Part shown: positions 10,878 to 21,224 of the stretch, piece after piece
Layout of the letters: the number at the start of each line of letters is the position of its first letter
How positions within the stretch are numbered: position 1 is the stretch's first letter
From: Cladophialophora immunda
Lineage: Eukaryota > Ascomycota > Eurotiomycetes > Chaetothyriales > Herpotrichiellaceae
Length of the DNA stretch: 64,000 nucleotides
NCBI RefSeq assembly: GCF_000835495.1
Contig: NW_015622542.1
Location: 5,044,485-5,108,484 of the forward strand
Direction: 5' to 3'
Notes under the pieces: generated by a model
Databases searched by the model: none
The model's input: only the letters and a program-made list of their open reading frames with translations
Told to the model about the DNA's origin: nothing
Made by a program: the position numbers and the translations under genes

Positions 10878-11957
10878 ATGCGCAAGAGGGAACTGCTTGT
10901 TTCAGTTCTGACTGCCATTTGCGCCGTGAGAGCGATTCCATTACAGCCTCGAGATATATACAACCCTCTGGATCCTCTGAAAAGCGTCGCCAGCGAGCTG
11001 CTCGGCTTCACGACGGCAATATCTGCACTCGAGTCGTCGGCAAAGCAAACGCAAACTGCCCTCTCGGCTTCCTCAACACGTACAGCAGGTTCAGTGGCAG
11101 CTTCCGCTCAAGCAAGCACCGCACAGACCAATCTCGCATCTTCAGATGCAGCTGTGAGCACCATCAAAAGTGGGACAGGAACGGTAACGGTTACCGCCAC
11201 GGATTCACAACTATCCACCGGAAGTGTCTCGGCGACGAATGCAGCTTCCAAGTCCGCCCTACACAGTGAAGCAACCACAACGTCCATAGGCGCCCTTTCG
11301 ACTTCGCCGGGCTCGACAGGCGCACCTCTCGGCGTAATCCCTACTACAACTGAAAGCAGTGGATCGTCACAGACCGGTACAAGCACTGATCCCGGGTCAA
11401 GTTCAGGATCAGGAGGGAATTCAGGTTCAACATCAGCCGATTCAGCCGGTGGGTCAGGGCTGTCCCCAGGAGAGATTGCCGCAGCAGTCATTCTCCCTGT
11501 CCTGGCGTTGGCCGCCTTACTATTTCTTCTCTTCCGTTTCTGCAAACCACTCCGCGAAAGATACTCAGCTTGGCGTCAACAAAGACTAGAACGATCTGCG
11601 TACCGCCGTGCCCTCGACGACCCTGTTCTTTCCTTCGGCATGCATCAACAAAGCGGTCGAGGCCTAGATGGTTTGGGCATGGGTGAGGTGGAGCACTTGG
11701 TGCGTCCCTTGTCCTTTGGATTTCGGAATCCTCAGAGACAATATCCTAGAATCAAGAGGAAGCCGTTGAACTGGGACCCCGCACGGATCGGCGGCCAGGG
11801 AGCCTCGTCAATCGGAATGGCGGTACCAATGCCCATCGGACACCGCCCTAGGAGCCTGAGTGAGATATCGGAGGTGAGCGATATGAGCAGTGATGCTGGG
11901 GCGAGATATCAGGACGCGCGGTCGAACCAGCCATCGCCGGAAGGAATCATTTCATGA
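10878..11957 (+). CDS. Ser/Thr-rich single-pass membrane protein
   Basis: 359 residues from the ATG at 10878, chosen because it places a signal peptide (MRKRELLVSVLTAICAVRA) at the N-terminus. The same frame is open 65 codons further upstream without one. Residues 20-190 are dominated by Ser, Thr, Ala and Gly, as in heavily O-mannosylated wall-proximal domains. One membrane helix follows (EIAAAVILPVLALAALLFLLF), then RFCKPLRERYSAW and a basic cytosolic tail of about 130 residues with a Ser-rich SLSEISEVSDMSSD patch. The layout matches fungal surface stress sensors (WSC/Mid-like) and many uncharacterised type I proteins, but there is no WSC cysteine domain, so it is left unnamed. Confidence 0.75.
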   Translation: MRKRELLVSVLTAICAVRAIPLQPRDIYNPLDPLKSVASELLGFTTAISALESSAKQTQTALSASSTRTAGSVAASAQASTAQTNLASSDAAVSTIKSGTGTVTVTATDSQLSTGSVSATNAASKSALHSEATTTSIGALSTSPGSTGAPLGVIPTTTESSGSSQTGTSTDPGSSSGSGGNSGSTSADSAGGSGLSPGEIAAAVILPVLALAALLFLLFRFCKPLRERYSAWRQQRLERSAYRRALDDPVLSFGMHQQSGRGLDGLGMGEVEHLVRPLSFGFRNPQRQYPRIKRKPLNWDPARIGGQGASSIGMAVPMPIGHRPRSLSEISEVSDMSSDAGARYQDARSNQPSPEGIIS

Positions 11958-12607
11958 TTGCCACTACTCTTTTCTTTTCACGTTTTCTTTTGCCCAGCGG
12001 CATCGTGTCTGATTATGATGAACAAGCAAGCGACGAATATTCTGTATATATTTCCCCCCTAAACTTTATCAAGCGGAAGACTGAGGACATACATCCGACC
12101 GTCCGGGCGTCCTGGAGCTTCGGCTGAAGCAGAACTCTGTACATACATATCAAAAGATTTCACTGTGCTTCTTGCACAAGACTCGATAGAGTAACGAGAA
12201 CGCGAGGTGTCGCGAACTACCCGTATTCTTTTACCCTCACCCTCTTGAAACGTCTCAGTTACCCAGGTATTGAATCGTGAGGTGTCGATGTATAAGAGTA
12301 CTCTCGCCCTGACGAATCTATTAAGAATAAGGCCTCTTAGGAGTAAGGGTCCGATCTATAGTAGTCGTTTTGGGCTCAGGACTGAGGAGTTTATCGTCGA
12401 ACCAATGGCTGGCAGCGTGACACGAGCCTCTGGCTTTATTGGAGAACCGACCATCCATCGTCTCAAAACAATCTGGGCGAAATTAACGAAGGAAACAATG
12501 CCACGAAAAAACCATATACCAACCCTCTCCCACCTATCTACCGCCCAAACACGCCCATTGACGCTCAACAAGCCCGTAAACAGAGCACGAAGACACATCT
12601 ACGCAGC
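11958..12607. other. Intergenic, promoter of inositol monophosphatase
   Basis: 650 bp between two plus-strand genes. It is AT-rich relative to the GC-rich downstream coding region. Small frames here show no domain. Confidence 0.45.
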
Positions 12608-13552
12608 ATGGATGACATCGACCTCCCCGCCCTGCGGGACAAACTCATCGCCATCGCGTTGCAGGCAGGCTCCATGATCACATCCGCCTCGGCTTCCATG
12701 AACCGCAGCACGGGCAACCAGTCGAAGGCGGCGTCGACCAAGAAGAACTCGGCCGACCTGGTCACCGAGACGGACAAGGCCGTGGAGGACTTCATCTCCA
12801 GCACCCTGAAGCAGCAGTATCCCACGTTCAGCTTCATGGGCGAGGAGACGTACGTGCCGGGCAACAAGCTGGGGCCGGAGCCGACCTTCATCGTCGACCC
12901 GATCGACGGGACCACCAACTTCGTCCACGGCTGGCCCTACGTGAGCGTCAGCCTGGGGTTCGCCGTGGGCCGGGTGCCGACCGTGGGCGTCGTGTTCAAC
13001 CCGTTCACGCGCAAGCTGTACCACGGGATCAAGGGCCAGGGCAGCTTTCTGCGGATCATGCGAGACGACGGAAAGGCCTCAGGGCACGGCGGCGATGAGG
13101 ATGCCGAGACGAAGTTGCCGCTGCGCTACCCCAGCGGCGTGGCCGGGCTGGACGAGTGCGTCGTCGCCATCGAGTACGGCAGCGACCGCAGCGGGGCGAA
13201 CTGGCGGACCAAGATCGACACGTGGGCGGCCCTGGGCGCCAGCAAGGACGAGGGCGGCGCCATGGTGCACTCGGCGCGCGCGCTGGGCTCCGCGGCCCTC
13301 AACCTGTGCGCCGTCGCCGAGGGCTCCATCGACGTCTACTGGGAGGGCGGCTGCTGGGCCTGGGACGTCTGCGCCGGCTGGGTCGTCCTCACCGAGGCCG
13401 GCGGCCGCGTCGTCGACGGCAACCCCGGGGCGTGGGACATCCCCGTCGACCACAGGAAGTATCTCGCCGTGCGGGCCGCCGAGACAGGGCAGACGGAGCT
13501 GGTGCAGGAGTTCTGGGGCTTCATCAAGGGGCGGATGGAGTACGAGCACTGA
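12608..13552 (+). CDS. Inositol monophosphatase family
   Basis: Single exon, 314 residues, the usual length plus a short insertion. It should hydrolyse inositol monophosphate (or a related sugar/quinate-type phosphate) using Mg2+. Metal ligands are visible: GEE at 78-80, DPIDGTTNFVHGWP starting at residue 97 (D97, D100), and WDVCAGW with D253 near the C-terminus. A polar insertion (about residues 152-170, DDGKASGHGGDEDAE) lies in a surface loop. No signal peptide. Third positions are almost all G or C, unlike neighbouring genes, which produces long false open frames in other frames and on the other strand. Fungal paralogues include general IMPases and the quinate-cluster protein QutG. No other quinate genes are nearby, so a general IMPase is likelier. 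Confidence 0.92.
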   Translation: MDDIDLPALRDKLIAIALQAGSMITSASASMNRSTGNQSKAASTKKNSADLVTETDKAVEDFISSTLKQQYPTFSFMGEETYVPGNKLGPEPTFIVDPIDGTTNFVHGWPYVSVSLGFAVGRVPTVGVVFNPFTRKLYHGIKGQGSFLRIMRDDGKASGHGGDEDAETKLPLRYPSGVAGLDECVVAIEYGSDRSGANWRTKIDTWAALGASKDEGGAMVHSARALGSAALNLCAVAEGSIDVYWEGGCWAWDVCAGWVVLTEAGGRVVDGNPGAWDIPVDHRKYLAVRAAETGQTELVQEFWGFIKGRMEYEH

Positions 13553-13840
13553 GTGAGCGAGAGTCGAATAGATCAATAATGGCCCAATCTCGGTTCAGCG
13601 ACTTCTGGCATATAAGGCCAACTGGAAAGATAGTGGACGCGGTACGCGACCAAGAAGAAGACGACGACGACGACGATAGAACATAGACAAGAAATGTTTT
13701 GAATCCGGCAAACCAACATGCTCGGATATATGTGGCCGCCTGGAAATCTCTATCCTTTCCTTTCTGATTGCCCCGCTAATGTTACACTGGACGCTCTGCA
13801 GAGGGAAAAAAGGAGACCCGACATGAATACAGCATGGAAC

Positions 13841-15065
13841 TCACTTCCATAACTTGCCCAGTGACACCTCCTTGTCATCATGCTTGTTGAGGACTTTGGC
13901 CGTTGCCAGGTCAAAATCTTCTTGCGTGACGTGGACTCTCCTCTCCCGCAACGCGAACATGCCTGCTTCTGTACATACGCCCTTGAGTTCGGCGCCGGAG
14001 CAACCGTTCATTTTCTCGGCAATCTTCGTCAGGTCAATTCCTCTGGTCAAGTTCATGCTCCGGGAGTGGATCCGCAGGATATCGGCTCTGGCCTCGACAG
14101 TCGGCGGCGGAAACTCGATCTTGCGATCGATGCGACCCGGTCGGAGGAGCGCAGGGTCCAAGATATCAAGTCGATTTGTTGCCATGATGACTTTGATGTT
14201 GTTGGTCGGTTCGAAGCCATCCAGCTGGTTCAGCAGTTCCAACATGGTGCGTTGTACCTCCGAGTCTCCACCGCTGCTCCCTTCCACACGGCTGGAGCCT
14301 ATACTGTCGATTTCGTCCATGAAGATGATGCTGGGTGCGTGTTCTCTGGCCATGACGAAAAGTTCTCGCACCATCCTGCTCCCTTCACCAATGTATTTCT
14401 GTACCAGTTCCGATCCGGACACTCTGATGAATTTGCAGTCGGCATGATGAGCCACAGCTCGTGCTAAGAGTGTCTTGCCTGTTCCTGGCGGCCCGTAGAG
14501 AAGGACGCCTTTGGGTTGAGCAATCCCAAGAGATTCGAAAAGTTCCGGGTGGTTCAAACCCAACTCGATGACTTCCTTGATCTCCTTGATCTGTTGATCG
14601 AGTCCACCAATCATGTCATAAGTGCTGTCTGGAACCTTTTCGACCATCATCAAGGAAACTAGAGGATCGACGGATGAAGGGAGCATCTTTTCGAGTTTGT
14701 AAGAGTCGGAGAGAAGGGAGACTCGCTTTCCGACGGTCAATTTGGAGATGTCGACGCTGTCGGCGATATCGACAACTTGGCAGTTCGTCAGCCTGAGTTT
14801 AAAAACTGGCCACCTGTGGTCGAGACTTACCGTATTTTCCTTCGGGATGCACCTTGACCAGTACCTTCTTGGTGCCCATGACCTTGACGACCTCGCCTAC
14901 GTAAGACCCGGGTTGTTGTAGCAAGCCCAGCTCTTCTCGTAGAAGTCGCACTCTTGAGTTATAGTCATTTCGTTGTGCTTCTAACCGGCGCAGGACGGCT
15001 TGGCCTTGAAGGATCTCAAGCTTGAGAGCTTCAATTTTGTTGTGGTAAAAGTTGTCGAGAGCCAT
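13841..15065 (-). CDS. RPT6: 26S proteasome regulatory ATPase Rpt6
   Basis: One of six AAA+ ATPases of the proteasome base, which unfolds substrates and feeds them into the core particle. Two exons, 15065-14831 and 14775-13841, joined over a 55-nt intron (GTAAGT donor), give 389 residues. The N-terminus is coiled coil ([20 protein letters not shown]), followed by an OB-type segment completed across the splice (HPEGKY/VVDI). Walker A GPPGTGKT is at about 173-180, Walker B IIFMDEID ends near 235, and the arginine-finger region [13 protein letters not shown] is intact. The strings [10 protein letters not shown] and IGSSRVEG are typical of Rpt6 rather than its paralogues. It is divergent from the VNX1-like gene. 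Confidence 0.96.
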
Positions 15066-16138
15066 GATGAGAGGCCGATAATGGGGGGTGTACGGAGTGA
15101 CAGGAAGGGGATCGGTTCTATCTCAACTGCGAGGTCTCCGAACAAAGCAGTCAACAGACCTAGTCAACGAAGGACACTTGAGGGATGTTTGATGGCGACG
15201 ATGACGGGTGGTGAAAAGAACGGACGGGATGATGGGACGCGACTGCGCTTGGGAGCCTGAGACGGCGGCTACTGGTGAGAAGCGCCTAACGCGGCTAAAG
15301 GACAGGCAAGAAACTCCGTTGCCACAGGGGGGGGGGGGGGCGCGCAGTCCATTACCGGCCGAGTTTAGGTGCAAGGACCCCTCCAGCACCATTCCTCTAG
15401 GCACTGACTTCGGCGTGCTCGGGACTTGACGGCTCTCCCGTCTGGGGCAGCTGACTCTAGCGGAGATCCGACCAGCTTTGGGCACCAGCTGCAGGCATCA
15501 TCGGCCCACCAACTGCGCATCCATTTGCTTGTCGAAAAATCAAGACATTCCTATGAGCTCAGTCTGCAGCTGCTTCTCGCCATTCCCTTGCCTGCGACTT
15601 GCGGCTTGCTTTGGATCAAGGTTAGACGAGGTTCGTGTTCTCCAAGATTTTGGCAGTTCCTTCCAGCACCCCATCCTCTCCATTCCTACTCGCGGCCTCC
15701 ACTGCTGGTTATAGCACGTGCGCCAATTGACGTGTCGTCCTGGCTCCTCGCCCCGACTCGTACTACACAATACCCCATATCGTTAAAAGCATCACTAACA
15801 TGCCAACCAGTCACCATTCATAGACCGACTGCCTTTGCTCTGCTATCAATTATCTGATCCATTTCAGAGACCTTCGCTCGTTCCCGTTTCAGTTCCACAT
15901 CGCGACATATCTGTGCTCCTCCGCCTGAGATAGATACCGTCATCAAACACATCAGATGATTTAAAGTCCTCGTGCCCATTTGATGCACCCACGTGCCCCG
16001 ACCAGGCATCGACCCGCCTGACTGCCTGTTATTACGAGAGCTGTGCCGGATTCACAGTGCAGTCCTTGAAACCGCAGCCTTTGCCGAGTGATGGGAGCAA
16101 CTGGAACAACTCAATGAGGGAAAAGTATCTCAGTCAGA
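15066..16138. promoter_or_regulatory. Divergent RPT6/VNX1-like promoter with poly-G tract
   Basis: 1.07 kb between the starts of RPT6 (minus) and the exchanger gene (plus). It contains a run of 14 G at 15327-15340. An exact yeast proteasome control element (GGTGGCAAA) was not found. Two short upstream frames precede the exchanger start: one opens at 16091 and stops after eight codons, and another opens at about 16113. Confidence 0.45.
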
Positions 16139-19100
16139 ATGTCATCCAGTGACTTACCCCAGAAGAACCCCGAAGATAGAGTTGGGCAAGATACTCAGTC
16201 CACACCCAGACCGCCTTCAATCGCAGGTTCTGGAGCAGCGGACTCGAGACCTCGGGAAGAGCCAACCGCAGCAGATACTACAATTCGGCGAGACTATGGT
16301 GAGGCCTGGCGGCTTTGAGTATAATGAAATTTCTTTCTAAGGCCGAACAGGAACCCTGAGCAGCGTTGTCCACGCCTCAAGCAGCCAAAGACCACGCAGC
16401 GGGCATCGAAATGAAGAGGCATCAGAGTCTTCGGGCGTCCCCCAATTGTCCCCCCAAGCTACGAGGCGCAAACCCCCTCCTGTGAGAAGAGTCTCGACCC
16501 GGAGACAACTACCTCACCGAGGCGAACAATTCTCGGTGGACGATGACCCTGACGAGGTCGAAGTCGACCGAGAGCTCCAAACAACACCAAGCACGCAGTC
16601 CTTTCCGACTATGACCCGATCACAATCTACCGTTCGTCGCCGAACTGCGGCCGCACCCCCGCAGTTACCGCGTGTTGATTCTGCAGAAGAGGAGGTCGAA
16701 GATGTGGTTCTACAGGAGCCTGCAGCAGCACCGCCAACTGAAGAAACCGATCCAGGTGAGGAAGAGGAGGAAGGACTCGAAGACTCTGAGGACGCGGACC
16801 TCAGTGATGCGGAGAGCTTCACCTTGAGAGATCGACAGTTGGCCATTAACGAAACGCATCCATTTGGCATCAGGATTTGGAAACCTGCGTTATACAAGAA
16901 ATCCCGATCGGTGGAAAAGGGAGCAGAAGAAGATATCCATTCCTCACCCAGCCAGATTGTGAGCACCTGGTTGTGGTTCTTCAATTGCCTGTGGACTGTT
17001 CTGTTCGGCTGGTGGCTGAGCGTCGCAGCGCTATTCGGAGCCCTTGCCTGCTACTTATTTGCCTTTGACCCTAGTGCGGCCGCATACGGCGGAGTCTTCC
17101 TGGGTCTCGCTGGCTACCTTTTCTGGCCATTTGGAAAATTTGTGAGGCTCGAGCAAGACGAGAACTACGCGGAGGAAGACGAAGGCGAAGGTCGCAGCAT
17201 CAGCGAGTACGAACGATGGCAGAGTGGAGATCTGGAGTATGGGCGGCTTATGTTTGGGCCCACTCTCACTCACACTGGATCCATCGTTGGCAGGCATCGA
17301 AACAGCATCGATTCTGCCAGTGAGAGCGACAGCCTCCTGGACCGAAGCGGAAGAGCGGACCGGCAAGAGACCAACGTGAGCGCCAAATCCAAGCGGCGAC
17401 TGTTTGGTCGTGGGCAGTGGACCTTGGGCAGGGTCATCTTCTTCGTTTTCTTCTACTTCAACGTCGCCCCATTGATGTTACTGGTGTCGATGGTCTGTTG
17501 GCTGATGGTGTTCTGGATTCCCATGGGCCGGGTCACCTTGATTCTGTTCTATCACCTACGAAAACGACCGCTGGCCCTGACGTTCCACCGAGACGTCTCC
17601 CATGCTAGGAGCTCTACCAAGCCCTCGTCAATCCTCCTGTGTACTTACCGCGCCGTCGGGATCAAGTACTGGAAGTACACAGTCGATGGAACCAACATCT
17701 TCCTCATCAACTTTCTGGCCGTTGTTGTCTTTGTCATTTTTGACTACTTCATTCTCAAGATTGCCGCTGGGTTGAATATCTGGCTGACGAGTCCCGCACT
17801 CATGTTCGCGCTGGCCCTGATCTCCATCATCCCTCTGGCCTACTTCATCGGACAGGCAGTGGCGTCTATTTCGGCTCAGTCGTCCATGGGGATGGGAGCT
17901 GCAGTCAATGCCTTTTTCTCCACTATTGTCGAGGTATACCTGTACTGTGTCGCCCTTAACGAGGGGAAGGCCTCCCTGGTGGAGGGGAGCATCATTGGCA
18001 GCATCCTCGCCGGTATTCTTCTCCTCCCTGGGTTGTCGATGTGTTTTGGAGCCATAAAGAGAAAGACTCAACGCTTCAACGTCAAGTCGGCTGGGGCCAC
18101 ATCTACTATGTTGCTATTCGCTGTCATTGCAGCATTTGGCCCAACCCTGTTCTACAAGATATACGGAAGCCACGAGCTCATCTGTAGAGCGTGTACTGGA
18201 GAGGGTGTGGATGCTCCAGAGGATTGTCGGCAATGCTATTTTCGCCAGGTGCCAGCCGTCTCAGATGATTTCTTTCTGAAGGCTGTGCGACCATATTGCT
18301 GGATTGCTGCGGTATTTCTCTTTTCGTCCTACATTATAGGACTCTTGTTTACTCTGCGGACTCACGCTGCTATTATATGGAGCACCGAGCTGGATGAGAA
18401 GAAAGCTCAGCCTCCCACCGCTGATGTGAGTCCGTTGGACACCCGACATCAAAGCGTGGTCAACTCGCAGAACTTGCCCAGACCTGAAGGCTCCTATCTT
18501 CCTCGATCGGCTATCCGGGAGTCTCAGTTGTACAAAAGAATCTTGGGCCAGTCTCTGCGATCCGCAGGGCTTCCCGATGGCGATGCTAATACTGAACGTG
18601 AGCAATACAGTTCTCATGAAAGCACCTCGCACGTCTCGACCGTGGATCCTCACAACAAGAGTGATTTGCCTCATGTGGTACCGCCCAAGTCGAGTCACGG
18701 TTCTGAGGACATACGAAGCCCCCTTCTCCATCCTGTACTGCCCGGACTTTCTGAAGAAGACAATAACAATCTCGTTCGACAGGTTGCGGAGCTCGCCGCC
18801 ACAGCAGCGACGATTGCCACTCGAGATGCAGTCAATCATCCTCGAACCGCATCGTATCTGGCAACTCATGCTTACAAGCAAGAAACTTCAAAAAACCTGA
18901 GACCATCAGTAGTTCGCAGAGACACTGCGACAGATGAGGGAAATGCAAACGCTGCGACTGAACAGGCTCCTGTGCCTGCTGTAGAAGGCGGTGGTCACGA
19001 CGCCCCGAATTGGTCCAGGGCAAAATCATCCATCATCCTTTTGACAGCAACTGTTGCTTACGCTATCGTGGCTGAAATCCTAGTCGATACCGTGGATGTG

Positions 19101-19625
19101 GTGCTCGACTCGGTTGACATTGATGAGAAATTCCTGGGCATTACTTTGTTTGCGCTGGTACCCAACACGACGGAATTTTTGAACGGCATATCTTTTGCAA
19201 TGAATGGGAATATTGCGCTCAGCATGGAGATTGGGTCAGCGTACGCACTGCAGGTGTGCATGCTTCAACTTCCGGCTTTGGTTCTGTTTTCGGCATTGCG
19301 TTGGCCCTTTATCGATCCGCAAAACCTCATCGACCACACCTTTAATCTCATCTTCCCACAATGGGACATGGTCACGATCATTCTTTGCGTCTTCCTGCTC
19401 AGTTACATGTCAGGGGAGGGGAAGAGCAACTATTTCAAAGGCAGCATCCTGGTCCTGACGTACCTTGTGGTAGTTCTAGGATTCTATTTCAGTGGCTTCA
19501 CCACCCTGACCATCATGGGGGTGGATCCTAACGACACGTTGGCCATCATGTCAAGCATGGCGTGGCAACAAAATACACCAGGGACGATCCGACCCCCGAA
19601 GGTGGTCAGCGGGAGGGAGTTGTAA
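16139..19625 (+). CDS. VNX1: Vacuolar cation/H+ exchanger, Vnx1-like (CaCA family)
   Basis: Two exons, 16139-16298 and 16342-19625, joined over a very short 43-nt intron (GTGAGG...CTAAG), give 1,147 residues. The intron restores the frame between a polar leader and the main frame, whose first usable codon would otherwise be non-ATG. The first 200 residues are disordered with acidic runs. About 12-13 membrane helices follow in two halves split by a long polar loop (about residues 735-930). The two CaCA repeats are recognisable: a first near AAVNAFFSTIVEVYLYCVAL and a second near LVPNTTEFLNGISFAMNGN, each with its ion-site Glu. Yeast Vnx1 is a vacuolar Na+(K+)/H+ antiporter that, unlike other CAX proteins, does not transport Ca2+. 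The extended N-terminus with its extra helices fits that branch. Confidence 0.9.
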
Positions 19626-20763
19626 TCGGTGCATTCAAGGCCCCCTTGTCCCGAGAACGTGGCGAGTTGGGTGTTGTGACTTGTCGGGTTTTGACGTGTA
19701 TTCGAGCGATGGGACATTTCAATTCAGTGTCGGATGGTTATGCATATTGGTAGTTAGAAATTGGACAAAGGCATCGAGATCCTAACCATGAATAGGAGGA
19801 CTTATTTAATGGCAACTGGCCCAATTTGTTGGTCATTCGTCGATCAAATCAGGACAACCGTTCCCTTTTCCTTTTACCATGCAGATTTATGATTTTTTCC
19901 CTGGAAGACGATCATTTTAGTAGAGAGGAAGAGAAACGACGGCGCCAGCTCAGCTGGCTGGGGGTGGTGTTGAGAGCACAAATTCTGGACATCATTCAAT
20001 ATGAGCCAGGCCGCTAAACAAGCCAGCAAGGCGTTAGAAGAGCACCGCCTCCAGAGACCTTCCCTCCTCTGATCGTCATGCTCGCTCCGATGACACTATG
20101 CAAAGTTGCTCCGATGACCTCCAAGCCCCGCCTTTTCGCTAGCCCTGTACTGTACTGGATTTGAGTTGAGATTGCATTCCCCTACTACCACCACCACCAT
20201 CACCACCACCGAGACCTCCATTCCGATATTTCAACCCCCAAGCAAAACTTGACAACTTCGCCCCTGCCTTCGTCGTGGGTGCAGATTTCTCGGATGTTTG
20301 TGCCATGTCGCCATCCCGCTGCGGAAAAAAAAGGCCAACCGGTGTCGTCGTCGAAGCCAGTCAAACGAGGGATCGTAACCATAAAGAAGATCGTGACGTT
20401 TGAGGATTTGTGCCAAAACCACAGCCCTGACCGGAGAGGTAACCACGTCGTCGACGCTTATTTGAGCAGAAATGAGTGAGGTCCTGGAGGGATTGATAAT
20501 TGAATTTGAGTGGTGATTATGAAAATATTGCCGGATCTTTTTTTCTGCGCGGGGTGGTTTGATAGCTGCTCTCGTGAACGATGTGGGGGTTTATGACGGA
20601 TCTGCTGTACTTTCCACGAGGCTATCAGCTGTAAAAGTCGTGTCAGTCTCGATGTCGATAGCGCTGAACATTAGTAGAGCTCCCCCGTCCTCCTGCCTCC
20701 CCTGTGCATGCACCAATCGCACTGATCCGGTAATTTCGTCAGTAAAGTGGATTTCCATCGTAA
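19626..20763. other. Convergent 3' spacer
   Basis: Downstream of the exchanger gene (plus) and the F-box gene (minus). Contains a CAC-rich run near 20187-20213. No supported gene. Confidence 0.45.
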
Positions 20764-20970
20764 TCACCGCCTTTTTGGAACGAATGCACGTACAATACTT
20801 TCGTCGCAGCCCGTCCTGTGAATATAGCAATAGCTGGCTTTACAGCGCTTGCACGTTCTCGCCCACCGCCGCGTACAGTTTTCACACTGGCGCCCACAGT
20901 CCCAGCAGTCTCGCGTCACTGCTGCTTGGCCGGGTCTGAGTTGCACGGGATGTTCGTGCCGTTGATGACG
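20764..20970 (-). CDS. Candidate alternative 3' exon of F-box gene (Cys-rich)
   Basis: Encodes 68 residues with a cysteine/histidine array, CWDCGRQCENC...TCKRCKASYCYIH, like the zinc-binding tail found in some members of the same F-box family. It can be reached from the upstream gene by a phase-0 splice from CTCAAG/GTATTT (donor at 21305) to CTCTACAG (acceptor ending at 20971), an intron of 335 nt. Both ends keep the frame. The splice would replace the 27-residue tail read without splicing. It is longer than most introns here, so an independent small gene or a decayed exon remains possible. Confidence 0.4.
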   Translation of the reverse strand, partial: RHQRHEHPVQLRPGQAAVTRDCWDCGRQCENCTRRWARTCKRCKASYCYIHRTGCDESIVRAFVPKRR

Positions 20971-21224
20971 CTGTAGAGGGAGAGGACACGATGAGACCAT
21001 TAGCAAACGCATGTCAGTTAACGATGGAAGGACGACGACAGAGAGGGAGGGTCGATGGGTAGTTTAGGTATTTGCGGGCTGCAGGCGGTGGGAGCGTCCG
21101 GTTGGCGGCATACTCGCCTCGATGGCGGCTTGGGGATGAAACAATGACCCAATCTTGGTTCCGGAAAACCCTCCAGTCGATGGGGTCCAATTGGTGGTCT
21201 TCTCGTCCTTGATGCGTTCCTTGG

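Noticed and set aside
13079..13686. Long frames of 150-176 codons overlapping inositol monophosphatase on both strands
   Set aside because: They are shadows of a very GC-rich coding sequence. The products are Arg/Ala/Gly-rich without domains, while the sense frame has complete catalytic motifs.
15170..15345. Possible yeast proteasome control elements in the RPT6 promoter
   Set aside because: Only partial matches to GGTGGCAAA (such as GGTGGTGAAA) were found, and filamentous fungi may not use this element.
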